The position numbers were made by a program, and so were the translations under genes. From contig CP108521.1 of NCBI GenBank assembly GCA_035999765.1, positions 9,176,001 to 9,240,000 of the forward strand: a DNA stretch of 64,000 nucleotides, given 5' to 3'. The notes under the pieces were generated by a model. It searched no databases. It was not told the origin of the DNA and worked only from the letters and a program-made list of their open reading frames with translations. The stretch is from Streptomyces sp. NBC_01231 (GTDB lineage: Bacteria > Actinomycetota > Actinomycetes > Streptomycetales > Streptomycetaceae). Of the stretch, positions 17,144 through 25,972 are shown piece after piece; positions within the stretch are counted from its first letter, which is position 1, and each line of letters opens with the position of its first letter.

Positions 17144-18718
17144 TCAGCCCTCCAGCCGTACGGCGGTCAGGTCGTAGGAGTTGACCGGCAGCAGCCGGAT
17201 GCCGTCGACGCGGGCGCGGCGGGCGAGAACGGTCTTCGGCACGAAGGCCCACATCGCCGGCCAGGTGTCCCAGACGGTGTGCTGGGCGGCGGCCAGCTTG
17301 CGGTCACGGGCGGCGGGATCGGTCTCGGTGGCCGCGTCGGACAGCCGTCGGGCGATGCTCGGGACGACGTAGCCCATGAACGCGTCACCGGTGCGCTCGT
17401 CCTCGGCCGTGCCCGCGTACATCGCTTGCAGCATGGTGACGGCCTGGCCGGTGGGGCCGGGGAAGCCGTTGCCGATGACGTCCCAGTCTCCGCCCTTGCC
17501 CTGGCGCCACTTGAGGATGTCGCCGCCGGGCTCGAACTGTTGCAGGTCGGCGCGCACACCGACCTCCTTCAGCATCTCCGCGACGGCCTCCATCACGGAG
17601 GCGTCCGCGGCGAACTCGCCCGACTCCCAGATGATTTTGATCCGCAGTCCGTCGGCGCCCAGGGACCTCAGCAACTGCCGTGCCCGTGACGGGTCGTGGG
17701 CGTAGCGGCCGGTGCGTTCGGCGCCCTGGAGACTGAGGGGGACCACTCCCTGGGCCTGCTCGGCCGAGTCGGTGAGCACGTCCCGGACGAGGGACTCGCC
17801 ATCGATGGCGTACGTCAGCGCCCGGCGCACCCGGGCGTCGGCGAGCGGGTGCTTCCTCGGCTTGCGGAAGTTGTAGAAGAGCTGGCAGATCCGCACTCCG
17901 GAGGTCTGCTCCAGATGCACGCCGGGCAGCCCGGTGAGCTGTTCGGCGGAGTCGGGGGTGATGGTGTCGATGACGTCCAGTTCGCCGCTGCGCAGGGAGA
18001 CGACCCGGCTCGACTCCTCGGGCACGAAGCGGACCCGGACCCGTTCGACGGGCGGCCGCCCGCCCCAGTACCCCGGGACACGGGCCAGGGTGTACTCGCC
18101 CGCGCCGCTGTTGGCGTCGGCCACCCGGTAGGGGCCGGTGCCGACGCCGGAGCGGAGTTCCTCGGGCCGGTTGTCCTTCGCCGGGGTGATGAGGATGTTG
18201 GCCATCAGGCGGTCCAGGACGGGCACCGGTTCGCGGGTGTGGAGCCGGAAGGTGCGTTCGCCGGTCGCCTCGACCTCGGGCAGTTCGGGGAACAGGCCGA
18301 GGATGAACGAGCCGGCGACGTCCGCGTACATCCGCACCGCGGTGGCCACGTCGTCGACGGTCACGGGCCGGCCGTCGGAGTAGCGGATCCCGTCGCGCAG
18401 GCGGACGCTCCAGGTGGTCGGTGCGGTCATCTCGAACCGGTCGGCGAGGACCAGTTGGAGTCGCATGTCCGGACCGATGGCCGTGAGGGCCTGGCGCACG
18501 GCCCGCTGCACGGTCACCGCGGCGTCGAACTGGTTGAGCTTGTTGTCCAGGCTGACCAGCGAGCGGTTCAGCCCGAGCGTGAGGGTGCCGGGGCCGGGGG
18601 CGCCGGTGGGGCCGGCGCAGGCGGCCAGTGGGGAGAGAGCGAGACCGGCGCCGCCCGCGGCGCCCCAGCGCAGCAGGGTGCGACGGCTGGGCGTCTCACT
18701 CGGGGGAGTTCGGGTCAT
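17144..18718 (-). CDS. ABC transporter substrate-binding lipoprotein (SBP family 5)
   Basis: 524 residues. The signal has a twin-arginine element SRRTLLRW followed by a hydrophobic core and lipobox LAAC, so export by Tat as a lipoprotein is likely. The mature part has SBP_bac_5 features: LRDGIRYSDGRPVTVDDV, GTGPYRV and DARVRRALTYAID. First gene of the minus-strand operon, so it probably sets substrate choice for the importer. ATG at 18718 is preferred over upstream codons because it begins just before the Tat signal. Divergent from the kinase-dehydrogenase gene across 228 bases. Confidence 0.92.
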   Translation of the reverse strand: MTRTPPSETPSRRTLLRWGAAGGAGLALSPLAACAGPTGAPGPGTLTLGLNRSLVSLDNKLNQFDAAVTVQRAVRQALTAIGPDMRLQLVLADRFEMTAPTTWSVRLRDGIRYSDGRPVTVDDVATAVRMYADVAGSFILGLFPELPEVEATGERTFRLHTREPVPVLDRLMANILITPAKDNRPEELRSGVGTGPYRVADANSGAGEYTLARVPGYWGGRPPVERVRVRFVPEESSRVVSLRSGELDVIDTITPDSAEQLTGLPGVHLEQTSGVRICQLFYNFRKPRKHPLADARVRRALTYAIDGESLVRDVLTDSAEQAQGVVPLSLQGAERTGRYAHDPSRARQLLRSLGADGLRIKIIWESGEFAADASVMEAVAEMLKEVGVRADLQQFEPGGDILKWRQGKGGDWDVIGNGFPGPTGQAVTMLQAMYAGTAEDERTGDAFMGYVVPSIARRLSDAATETDPAARDRKLAAAQHTVWDTWPAMWAFVPKTVLARRARVDGIRLLPVNSYDLTAVRLEG

Positions 18719-18816
18719 CGTCGACCTCTCGGGGTTTCTGTGCGGCGACGGGCTCGGGACGGTGTCCGGTCCGCAGGACGCCGTCGGTTTCTGTCGCGCC
18801 GGAAACCGTTCCACGG

Positions 18817-18833
18817 TTGCGCGAATCACGCAA
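18817..18833. promoter_or_regulatory. Divergent control region with inverted repeat
   Basis: TTGCG-n7-CGCAA (18817-18821 and 18829-18833) lies in the 228-base gap between the divergent transporter and kinase arms. GCGC-rich half-repeats follow to about 18865. A DeoR protein encoded downstream is the obvious candidate to bind here. Confidence 0.4.
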
Positions 18834-18946
18834 GAGGTCTCGCGCACATCGCGCATGTTGTGCCATCATCGAGTGTCGAGGCGGCCCCGCGTGCCTCCTT
18901 CGACTACAGGTCCACGGCAGGTCCACCACGGGTCCAGGAGGATGAC

Positions 18947-21256
18947 GTGTCTTTCCCCGCCCCCGCGCCCTGCGCCGTCCGCGGTGAGCGGCCGCCGCGA
19001 GGTGTCCTCGCCCTCGCCGACGACCTGTCCGGGGCGGCGGAGACCGCGGTGGCGCTCGGTGTGCCGGGCCGGATCGTGCTCGGTCCGGCCTCTTCGGACC
19101 GGCAGCCGGACGGTGAGGCCGTCGTCGTCGACCTCGACTGCCGGTGCGTGCCCGCGGCCGAGGCGGGCCGCCGGGTACGCGAGGCCCTGCGCGCCGTGCC
19201 CTCGGACGTTCTGGTGCTGAAGAAGGCGGACTCGCTGCTGCGGGGCAACCTCGCCGCCGAGACGGCCGCCTGCGCCGACGGCGCCGAGGGCGTCGTCGTC
19301 GCCACCGCCCTGCCCGCCATGGGCCGCACGGTCCGCGGCGGTGTCGCCCATCTCGACGGCGTCCCCCTGCACGCCACGGACGCCTGGCGGGCGGAGAGCG
19401 AAGCACCCCCGCCGTCGATCTCCGCCGCGCTCGGGGACGCCCGTACGACCCTGGTCCCGCTGGAGGCGGTACGGGGCGACGCGCTGCCCGGCGCACTGCG
19501 CGCGGCGATCGCGGCCGGACACCTTCCGGTGTGCGACGCCGAGACGGACACCGACCTGGACCTGATCGCCCGGGCGGCGCTCGCGTGCGGGCCCGGAGTC
19601 CGTCTGATGGGCACGAGCGGCCTCGCCGCGTCGGTCGGCCGCCTGCTGAGGCGTACCGAGGGGATTTGGGCACAGAGCACGGCGGGACAAGGGACTCCGG
19701 CTCCGGCCGGGGGATGCCGACAGCGTCCCCTCCTGGTGGTCGTCGGCACCGCCGATCCCTCCGCTCCTGCGCAGATCGCGCAACTCGCGGAGCTCGGTGC
19801 ACGCCATGTACACCTGCACCCCGACGCCCTGGCCTCCGACGCCCTGTCAACTCCGGTCGCATTGGATCCGTTTGACGGCGCGTCGGTCGGTGTCACTGTC
19901 CTCAGCATCGACAGCGGCCCGGGCATCCGGCCCGGTGCGGCACGCCGTCTGGTGTCCGCACTCGCCCGCCTCGCCGCCGACCGCGCGGGCGATGCCGACC
20001 TCGTCCTGACGGGCGGTGAGACCGCCCGCCGCGTCCTCGACGCGCTCGGTGTTCCGCACCTGGCGCCGCTCGGCCAGATACACCACGGCGCCGTCCACGC
20101 ACTCACACCCGACGGACGCCATGTCGTCACCCGGCCCGGCAGCTTCGGCGACACCGACTCCCTGCTGCGGATCGCCACGGCGCTCCGGCCGGACCTCCCC
20201 CACCTCCCACCGCAAGGAGACCTCCCGTTGAACGCGACCCCGACCGCCGACACCCACCGTTCGCTGCCGCTCATCGCGGTGACCATGGGGGACGGCGCGG
20301 GCATCGGCCCCGAGGTGATCGTCCCGGCGCTGCTGCACCCGGACACCCTCGCCCGCTGCCGTCCCGTCGTCATCGGTGACGCCGAACGGCTGCGGCAGGC
20401 CGCCGCGATCCAGGGTGTCGACTGCGACATCGTCTCCGTGACCGCCCCGGGCGAGGCCGAGTTCCCGCCGGGCCGGGTCAACGTCGTGGACCTGGACCTG
20501 CTGCCCGCCGACCTGCCCTGGGGCCGGCTGTCCGCCCTCGCCGGCGAGGCCGCCTACCAGTACGTACGGGTGGCCGCGGACCTCGCGATGAAGGGCGCCG
20601 TGCACGGCATCTGCACCGCACCGCTCAACAAGGAGGCCCTGCACTCGGCCGGACATCTCTACCCGGGCCACACCGAGTTGCTGGCCCACCTCACCGGCGT
20701 GGACGAGGTGTCGATGATGCTGTCCACACCCAAGGTGAAGGTCATTCACGTCACCACCCACATCGGCCTGATCGACGCCGTACACCGCATCGAGCCGGGC
20801 CTGGTCGAGCGCACGGTGCGCCGCGGCCATGAGGCGATGGTCCGGGCCGGTGTCGGGAAGCCGGTCATCGGCGTCTGCGGCATCAACCCGCACGCGGGCG
20901 AGAACGGACTGTTCGGCTACGGCGAGGAGGAGGAGAAGATCGTCCCCGCTCTCGAGGTGCTGCGCGCGGACGGCATCGACGCCCGCGGCCCCCTCCCGGC
21001 CGACACGGCCTTCTTCCTCGCCGGGCGCGGCGACTACGACCTGATCGTCGCGATGTACCACGACCAGGGGCACGGCCCGGTGAAGGTGCTGGGCATCGAG
21101 GCGGGCGTCAACCTGACCGTGGGACTGCCCGTCATCCGCACCTCGGTGGACCACGGAACGGCCTTCGACATCGCGGGCAAGGGCGTGGCCGAGGCCGGTA
21201 GCATGGTCGAGGCCGTGCGCCAGGCAGCCGAGATGTCGTCCGTACCGGTCCGCTGA
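18947..21256 (+). CDS. Fused four-carbon acid-sugar kinase (DUF1537) and PdxA-type dehydrogenase
   Basis: One uninterrupted 769-residue frame. Residues 1-420 are a DUF1537 kinase like DtnK/OtnK: ADDLSGAAETA (24-34), KKADSLLRGN, MGTSGLAASVG and the ATP-site motif LTGGETARRVL. Residues 428-769 are a PdxA2-like dehydrogenase. In characterised pathways (D-threonate, D-erythronate) the two are separate: the kinase makes the 4-phosphate and PdxA oxidises it, leading to DHAP after decarboxylation. GTG at 18947 has AGGAGG 5 bases upstream. A second ribosome-binding site precedes the PdxA part, so both fused and free PdxA forms may exist. DSLLRGN differs from the usual DSTLRGN. Confidence 0.82.
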   Translation: MSFPAPAPCAVRGERPPRGVLALADDLSGAAETAVALGVPGRIVLGPASSDRQPDGEAVVVDLDCRCVPAAEAGRRVREALRAVPSDVLVLKKADSLLRGNLAAETAACADGAEGVVVATALPAMGRTVRGGVAHLDGVPLHATDAWRAESEAPPPSISAALGDARTTLVPLEAVRGDALPGALRAAIAAGHLPVCDAETDTDLDLIARAALACGPGVRLMGTSGLAASVGRLLRRTEGIWAQSTAGQGTPAPAGGCRQRPLLVVVGTADPSAPAQIAQLAELGARHVHLHPDALASDALSTPVALDPFDGASVGVTVLSIDSGPGIRPGAARRLVSALARLAADRAGDADLVLTGGETARRVLDALGVPHLAPLGQIHHGAVHALTPDGRHVVTRPGSFGDTDSLLRIATALRPDLPHLPPQGDLPLNATPTADTHRSLPLIAVTMGDGAGIGPEVIVPALLHPDTLARCRPVVIGDAERLRQAAAIQGVDCDIVSVTAPGEAEFPPGRVNVVDLDLLPADLPWGRLSALAGEAAYQYVRVAADLAMKGAVHGICTAPLNKEALHSAGHLYPGHTELLAHLTGVDEVSMMLSTPKVKVIHVTTHIGLIDAVHRIEPGLVERTVRRGHEAMVRAGVGKPVIGVCGINPHAGENGLFGYGEEEEKIVPALEVLRADGIDARGPLPADTAFFLAGRGDYDLIVAMYHDQGHGPVKVLGIEAGVNLTVGLPVIRTSVDHGTAFDIAGKGVAEAGSMVEAVRQAAEMSSVPVR
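20228..21256 (+). CDS. pdxA2: 4-phospho-D-threonate/erythronate dehydrogenase, PdxA2-like (alternative internal start)
   Basis: TTG at 20228 is preceded by AAGGAG with 8-base spacing and begins a complete 342-residue PdxA-family protein. Motifs include TMGDGAGIGPEV (19-30), CTAPLNKEAL, YPGHTELLAHL, INPHAGENGLFG, MYHDQGHGPVK and RTSVDHGTAFD, with the His/Asp metal ligands of the family. Length matches stand-alone PdxA. Sequence places it with catabolic PdxA2 by its neighbour kinase rather than with pyridoxine synthesis; this is inference. It shares frame with the upstream kinase, with no stop between them. Confidence 0.75.
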   Translation: MNATPTADTHRSLPLIAVTMGDGAGIGPEVIVPALLHPDTLARCRPVVIGDAERLRQAAAIQGVDCDIVSVTAPGEAEFPPGRVNVVDLDLLPADLPWGRLSALAGEAAYQYVRVAADLAMKGAVHGICTAPLNKEALHSAGHLYPGHTELLAHLTGVDEVSMMLSTPKVKVIHVTTHIGLIDAVHRIEPGLVERTVRRGHEAMVRAGVGKPVIGVCGINPHAGENGLFGYGEEEEKIVPALEVLRADGIDARGPLPADTAFFLAGRGDYDLIVAMYHDQGHGPVKVLGIEAGVNLTVGLPVIRTSVDHGTAFDIAGKGVAEAGSMVEAVRQAAEMSSVPVR

Positions 21257-21305
21257 GACCGCAGTCCGCAGTCAGCAGTCCGCGCAGAAAAGGACTCCAC
21301 GACAG

Positions 21306-22115
21306 ATGTCTCCCCTCGGATCCAAGGCCCGGCGTGAACGGATCCTGCACGTGGCCACCACGACCGGCCTCACCAGCGTCGAGGAGCTGTCGCAGCGCTT
21401 CGGCGTCACGGCCTCCACGATCCGCCGGGACCTCGCCAGGCTGACCGCCGACGGCCGCCTGGCCCGGACCTACGGCGGCGCCATGGCGCTGACCGCCCAC
21501 CCCGAGGCGTCGCTCAGGCAGCGTACGGGCGAGGCGTTCGAGGCGAAGCGCGCCATCGCACGCCGGGCCGCCGCCGAGGTGCGTGCCGGTGAGACCGTGC
21601 TGCTGGACGCCGGATCGACCGTGGGCGCCCTCGCCCACGAACTGCGCTCGGCGAAGGAACTGACGGTCGCGACCACGGGGCTGACCGCCCTGCAGGAACT
21701 CTCCGACGTCGAGACGGTGCACGTCGAGTGTCTGGGCGGCACTCTGCGGCCCCTGAGTCAGGGCTTCGTCGGCCCGCTGACCGAGGCCGCACTGGAACGG
21801 ATGACCTTCGACCGGGTCTTCCTCGGCACCGACGGCATCTCGCCCGAGCACGGCATCTGCGAGGCCGATCTGCGCCAGACGCGGCTGAAGGAACTGATGG
21901 CCCGCCGCGCCGACCATGTCTACGTCCTCGCGCACGCGGCGAAGCTCGGCCGCCGCCCCTTCCACGCCTGGGCGAAGCTCCCGGCAGGCTGGACCCTCGT
22001 CACCGACGACGGCGCCGACCCTTCGATCGTGGCCGAGTTGCGCGGACGCGGCGTCGAGGTGGTACTGACCGAGGTGGCGCCGTCCACCGAGCCGGAGCAC
22101 ACGGCGTCCTCATGA
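21306..22115 (+). CDS. DeoR-family transcriptional regulator
   Basis: 269 residues. The N-terminal HTH reads ERILHVATTTGLTSVEELSQ then FGVTASTIRRDLARL (about 11-47). It is followed by a DeoR sensor domain with LLDAGSTVGALAHEL and VFLGTDGISPEHGI; these bind phosphorylated sugar intermediates in known members. The natural ligand here would be a phosphorylated acid sugar made by the kinase. It lies 49 bases after the dehydrogenase and overlaps the SDR gene by 4 bases. Confidence 0.92.
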   Translation: MSPLGSKARRERILHVATTTGLTSVEELSQRFGVTASTIRRDLARLTADGRLARTYGGAMALTAHPEASLRQRTGEAFEAKRAIARRAAAEVRAGETVLLDAGSTVGALAHELRSAKELTVATTGLTALQELSDVETVHVECLGGTLRPLSQGFVGPLTEAALERMTFDRVFLGTDGISPEHGICEADLRQTRLKELMARRADHVYVLAHAAKLGRRPFHAWAKLPAGWTLVTDDGADPSIVAELRGRGVEVVLTEVAPSTEPEHTASS

Positions 22116-22795
22116 CCTCCACGACGCGGCGCGCCCTGGTCACCGGCGTCAGCTCGGGGATCGGCAAGGCGATCGGTGCTCGCCTGCTGCGGGAGGGCTG
22201 GCAGGTCACCGGGATCAGCCGTCGCCGTCCGGTGCCCGCGCCGGGGCTGACCTGGCTCCCGGCGGATCTGGCCGAGCCCACCGAGCTGGTCCGGATCCTC
22301 GACGGCGTACCCGCCCCCGACGCGGTCGTGCACGCCGCCGGGCTCCAGCGCTCGGCACCGCTGGGCGAACTGTCCGCCGACGACGGCGAGTTGATGTGGC
22401 GGGTGCACGTCCAGGCCGCCACGATCCTCGTCGACACGCTCGCCGACCGGCTGCCCGACGGGGCCCGGGTGGTCCTCGTCGGAAGCCGCACCGCGACCGG
22501 CGTACCCGGCAAGAGCCAGTACGCCGCGACCAAGGCCGCGCTGCCCGCGCTCGCGCGCTCCTGGGCCGCCGAGCTGGCCGGCCGCGGCATCACCGTCAAC
22601 GTGATCGCGCCCGGCCCGACGGACACGCCGATGCTCTCCGACCCCGGCCGTGCCCGCACGCCTCCGGCGCATCCGCCCCTCGGCCGGTTCGTCTCCCCGG
22701 ACGAGGTCGCCGGCCTGACCGCGTTCCTCCTCGGGCCGGACGGCGGCGCGATCACCGGCCAGCAGCTCGTCCAGTGCGCGGGGGCCTCACTGTGA
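22112..22795 (+). CDS. Short-chain dehydrogenase/reductase
   Basis: 227 residues, classical SDR. The cofactor glycine motif is TGVSSGIGKAIG (about 11-22), the catalytic Ser is in LVGSRTA, and Tyr-Lys is in SQYAATKAAL (YxxxK), followed by NVIAPGPTDTPM. A role as the sugar-acid C3 or C2 dehydrogenase feeding the kinase is plausible. ATGA overlap with the DeoR gene shows it is the last gene of the plus-strand arm. It converges with the DUF4916 gene; no clear terminator was seen in 22796-22833. Confidence 0.92.
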   Translation: MTSTTRRALVTGVSSGIGKAIGARLLREGWQVTGISRRRPVPAPGLTWLPADLAEPTELVRILDGVPAPDAVVHAAGLQRSAPLGELSADDGELMWRVHVQAATILVDTLADRLPDGARVVLVGSRTATGVPGKSQYAATKAALPALARSWAAELAGRGITVNVIAPGPTDTPMLSDPGRARTPPAHPPLGRFVSPDEVAGLTAFLLGPDGGAITGQQLVQCAGASL

Positions 22796-22833
22796 CGGCC
22801 TGAACGGCGCTGGCGTCGTCAGACTCCTCAGAC

Positions 22834-23370
22834 TCAGACCACACAGCCCACATGCGCCAGCGCCTGCTTCAGCAGCACCCCGTGGCCGCCCGGCATCTCG
22901 CTCTGCACCGCGGGGGACAGGGCCTCCTGCGGGCTGAACCAGACCAGGTCCAGGGCGTCCTGCCGGGGGCGGCAGTCGCCGGTGACCGGGACCACGTAGG
23001 CCAGCGACACCGCGTGCTGGCGCGGGTCGTGGTACGGCGTGACGCCGTGGGTCGGGAAGTACTCGGCCACGGTAAAGGGCTGCAGGGAGGTCGGCACGTG
23101 CGGGAGGGCGACCGGGCCGAGGTCCTTCTCCAGGTGGCGCAGCAGGGCGTCCCGGACGCGCTCGTGGTGCATCACCCGACCGGAGACCAGGGTCCGGCTG
23201 ACCGTCCCGTCCGGACCGATGCGGAGCAGCACTCCGATGCTGGTGACTTCGCCGCTGTCGTCGACGCGCACGGGCACCGCCTCGACATACAGGATCGGCA
23301 TGCGGGCGCGCGCCATTTCGAGCTCGTCGGAACTCAGCCAGCCGGGCGTGGTATCGGTCATGTCAGACAT
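22834..23370 (-). CDS. DUF4916/NUDIX-like family protein
   Basis: 178 residues resembling the actinobacterial DUF4916 family, distantly NUDIX-like: ILYVEAVPVRVDDSGEVTSIGVLLR, then LVSGRVMHHERVRDALLRHL in the position of a NUDIX box. The usual REUxEExGU catalytic glutamates are not intact, so hydrolase activity is doubtful. AYVVPVTGDCRPRQDALDLV follows. ATG at 23370 is 15 bases after the amidohydrolase stop and appears leaderless (TATGAT ends 6 bases before ATG). Confidence 0.7.
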   Translation of the reverse strand: MSDMTDTTPGWLSSDELEMARARMPILYVEAVPVRVDDSGEVTSIGVLLRIGPDGTVSRTLVSGRVMHHERVRDALLRHLEKDLGPVALPHVPTSLQPFTVAEYFPTHGVTPYHDPRQHAVSLAYVVPVTGDCRPRQDALDLVWFSPQEALSPAVQSEMPGGHGVLLKQALAHVGCVV

Positions 23371-23376
23371 TGCTTG

Positions 23377-23382
23377 ATCATA
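23377..23382 (-). promoter_or_regulatory. -10 element for a leaderless DUF4916 transcript
   Basis: On the minus strand TATGAT is followed by six bases and the ATG at 23370, with no ribosome-binding site between. A matching -35 is weak (GTTTTC, 17 bases upstream). Confidence 0.4.
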
Positions 23383-23385
23383 CTT

Positions 23386-24519
23386 TCAGGAGGTGGCGGG
23401 AAAACGGTAGACCTGGTGAGCGTTGTCACCCGACGCCCATACGGCGATCCGCAGCGCGTCCGGCAGGCTCAGCTCGTCGGCGTCCACCCGGTCCTGGAGC
23501 AGACCGGCGAGGCCCTGTCGGAAGGCCAACGCGCCGAGGTGGTAGAACTCGGCCACACCGTAGGCGTCGGAGCTGTACAGCAGTTTGCGGAACGGGGTGA
23601 TCTCCAGCGCCTCCGCCAGGATCGCAGAGGCCCGGGCGGGGCCGACATGGTGCAGGGTGAGACCCACGTCGAGGTACACCTGCTCGAACACCGCCGACAG
23701 ATAGGCGGCCTGCCGCTGGTACGGCCAGCAGTGCAGCAGCAGCACGGGGATCGTTCCGGCGGTCAGGTGCAGCCAGTCCGTCAGGTGGGTGGGATCCACC
23801 CGGTGCAGCCGGATGTCGGCGTCGCCGAAGCCGGTGTGCAGCTGGAGCGGCAGCCCCAGGTCCACGGCGGTCCACAGCAGATGCCGTACGAGAACCGGAT
23901 CGGCCAGTCGGCCCCCGGCGGCGAGCCAGCGCCGGGCCGCCTCGGTGACCGCCGGGGCCGAGGGCCGTACGGGATCCAGGTCGAAGCCGGTGCGATAGGC
24001 GGCGACCGACTTCACCGCCACCACCCCCGGCTCTCGCACGGCCCGCTCCGCCGCCGCGCGGAACGTCTCGGCGTACGCGTCCGGTTCGACTCCGTCGGCG
24101 GCCACCGTCTCGGCGACGCTCTCCAGCCGTACCACCTCGTACGCGGTGGCGTCGGCGGCCCGCGCCACCTGCTGTGGTGTGCTGAGGGGGACCGCGGTGT
24201 ATCCGGTGTCCACGCAGAACACGCCGGTGCCCGCGGCGGCCAGGAAGCGGCGGTTCACCTCGGGGGCGCCGAGCTCGGCCCGGCGGGCGAGGTACACGTC
24301 GGCGGGGGCGTGGCGCGGCAGGTCGAGGAGGGGAGCGCAGTGGCGGCGCACGGCCACCCCGACCGGACTGTCGAAGGGGGAGATTCCCGGCCAGGGCTCG
24401 CCCTCGGTGAGCAGCGACTCGAACGCCCGGCGGTCCAGGTCGTCCGTCGCCACCCCGTGGCAGTGGTGGTCCACCAGCCGCACGGCGGCGAGCCTCTCGT
24501 GGACGGGCCCCGCGCGCAC
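23386..24519 (-). CDS. Amidohydrolase-superfamily protein (FluG N-domain-like)
   Basis: 377 residues. The metal-binding HxH motif is VDHHCHG near residue 17. Further motifs are LQLHTGFGD (metal His), VLLLHCWPY and KLLYSSDAYG with the terminal catalytic Asp. The overall order matches the amidohydrolase domain found fused in front of glutamine synthetase in fungal FluG and in related bacterial proteins. Here the synthetase-like gene is separate and ends one base upstream, so the two products probably act together on a gamma-glutamyl or amide compound. The substrate is unknown. Confidence 0.85.
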   Translation of the reverse strand: MRAGPVHERLAAVRLVDHHCHGVATDDLDRRAFESLLTEGEPWPGISPFDSPVGVAVRRHCAPLLDLPRHAPADVYLARRAELGAPEVNRRFLAAAGTGVFCVDTGYTAVPLSTPQQVARAADATAYEVVRLESVAETVAADGVEPDAYAETFRAAAERAVREPGVVAVKSVAAYRTGFDLDPVRPSAPAVTEAARRWLAAGGRLADPVLVRHLLWTAVDLGLPLQLHTGFGDADIRLHRVDPTHLTDWLHLTAGTIPVLLLHCWPYQRQAAYLSAVFEQVYLDVGLTLHHVGPARASAILAEALEITPFRKLLYSSDAYGVAEFYHLGALAFRQGLAGLLQDRVDADELSLPDALRIAVWASGDNAHQVYRFPATS

Positions 24520-24520
24520 G

Positions 24521-25921
24521 TCAGTACGTCCACCGGTACGCCGCGGCCACCCGCTCGTCGTCCAGCCCGTGGACGGCGGCGATCTCCCCGAGACGTACGG
24601 CGGTCACCGCGTCGGCGAGGACCGGGCCCAGCGCGTCCCGCAGCCGGGCGTCCTCGCGGAACTCCTCGACCGCCTCGTCCAGCGAGGTCGGCAGTCGGCG
24701 CACACCGCGGGCCGCGGCCTCCTCGGCGTCGAACCGGGCCGGGTCTCCGGTGATCTCCTCGGGCAGCGGGGCCGAGGACGTCACCCCGTCCAGGCCGACG
24801 GCGATCAGACAGGCGAGCGCGAGATACGGGTTGGCGGCCAGGTCGACCGGTTTCACCTCCAGGTTCGCGGCCTGGTCGCGTACGCCCGACATCCCGGTGA
24901 TCACCCGTACCGCCGCCTCCCGGGTCTCGCGGCCCCAGGCGGTGAACACCCCGGCCCACTGCGACGGCTTGAGCCGGAGGTAGCTCGCCGGGCTCGGCGC
25001 CGTCACCGCGGTGAGCGCGGGCAGATGGGCGAGGACTCCCGCCGTGAACGACTCGGCCTCCTCCGTCATGCCGTGCCGACCCGGGCCCGAGGAGTGCAGG
25101 TTCACGCCGTCACGCCAGGCGGAGAGGTGGACGTGGCCACCGTTGCCGACACCCTGGGCGAAGACCGCCGGGGAGAAGGAGACGGCGAGGCCGTGCCGGG
25201 CCGCCACCGCGCGGACGGTCTGCCGCACCAGCACGCTCCGGTCGGCCGCCGCCACCGGATCGAGCGCGCCCACGGACACCTCGAACTGCCCGGCCGCGTA
25301 CTCGGGATGGAGCTGCTCGACCTCTACGCCCTGCTCGGCGAAAGCGGCCAGCAGGTCGGCGGTGTAGTCGCTGAGCTCGACCTGCCGGGTGGCGCTGTAC
25401 GCCGGTCCCGTCGTCGCCGGCACGAAGTCACCGCCGGCCGGCCCCTGGCCCACGGCCCACTCGACCTCGATGCCGGCCCGGAAGGTGAGGCCGTGCTGTT
25501 CGGCCGCCTCCCGGACGATCCGGCGCAGGACGGTCCGGCCGCACCCCGGATGGGGCTCGCCCTCCTGGGTGATCCGGTCGACGGGCGCCCACGCCCAGCC
25601 CGGCTGCCCGACCAGCACCACCAGGTGGTCCAGGTCGGGATACAGCCGCAGATCGCCGTCCGGCGAACCCAGCACGTCCGTGGTGACGATCGAGTCGTTC
25701 GCCAGGAAGGTGTCGAACACCGGGGACATGCCGACACCCCAGGCCGCCGCGGTGGCGAGCCGGGCCGTCGGGACGGTCTTCACCCGGGTGACGCCCGCGG
25801 TGTCGACGTAGGCGAGGACGATGCCGTGCACGCCCCGCCCGGAGAGCTCCCCGGCGAGCGCCGCGGCCCGTTCGACGTCCCCGGGACGTCCGCCGGGGAC
25901 GGGGTCGGCAAGCGTGGTCAT
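24521..25921 (-). CDS. Glutamine synthetase-like gamma-glutamyl ligase (FluG C-domain type)
   Basis: 466 residues, type I glutamine-synthetase fold. The N-terminal beta-grasp domain includes IVLAYVDTAGVTRVKTVPT. Catalytic-domain markers are EVEWAVG, QFEVSVGALDP, the ATP-site GNGGHVHLSAW, LRLKPSQWAG and NLEVKPVDLAANPYLALA. It is not the primary GlnA: the usual DGSS/adenylylation loop (NLYDLPP) is missing, and the partner is an amidohydrolase, as in GlnA-like enzymes that glutamylate amines such as polyamines or ethanolamine. Substrate unknown. One base separates the pair. Confidence 0.88.
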   Translation of the reverse strand: MTTLADPVPGGRPGDVERAAALAGELSGRGVHGIVLAYVDTAGVTRVKTVPTARLATAAAWGVGMSPVFDTFLANDSIVTTDVLGSPDGDLRLYPDLDHLVVLVGQPGWAWAPVDRITQEGEPHPGCGRTVLRRIVREAAEQHGLTFRAGIEVEWAVGQGPAGGDFVPATTGPAYSATRQVELSDYTADLLAAFAEQGVEVEQLHPEYAAGQFEVSVGALDPVAAADRSVLVRQTVRAVAARHGLAVSFSPAVFAQGVGNGGHVHLSAWRDGVNLHSSGPGRHGMTEEAESFTAGVLAHLPALTAVTAPSPASYLRLKPSQWAGVFTAWGRETREAAVRVITGMSGVRDQAANLEVKPVDLAANPYLALACLIAVGLDGVTSSAPLPEEITGDPARFDAEEAAARGVRRLPTSLDEAVEEFREDARLRDALGPVLADAVTAVRLGEIAAVHGLDDERVAAAYRWTY

Positions 25922-25972
25922 ATGTCCTCCTCGACGAGCCCGGCCGGACCCGTGGCCGGGTCGGCGCCTGCG

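Noticed and set aside
17696..18946. Upstream extension of the kinase-dehydrogenase frame
   Set aside because: It lies antisense to the ABC binding-protein gene; the true start is GTG 18947, which has a strong ribosome-binding site and begins the DUF1537 domain.
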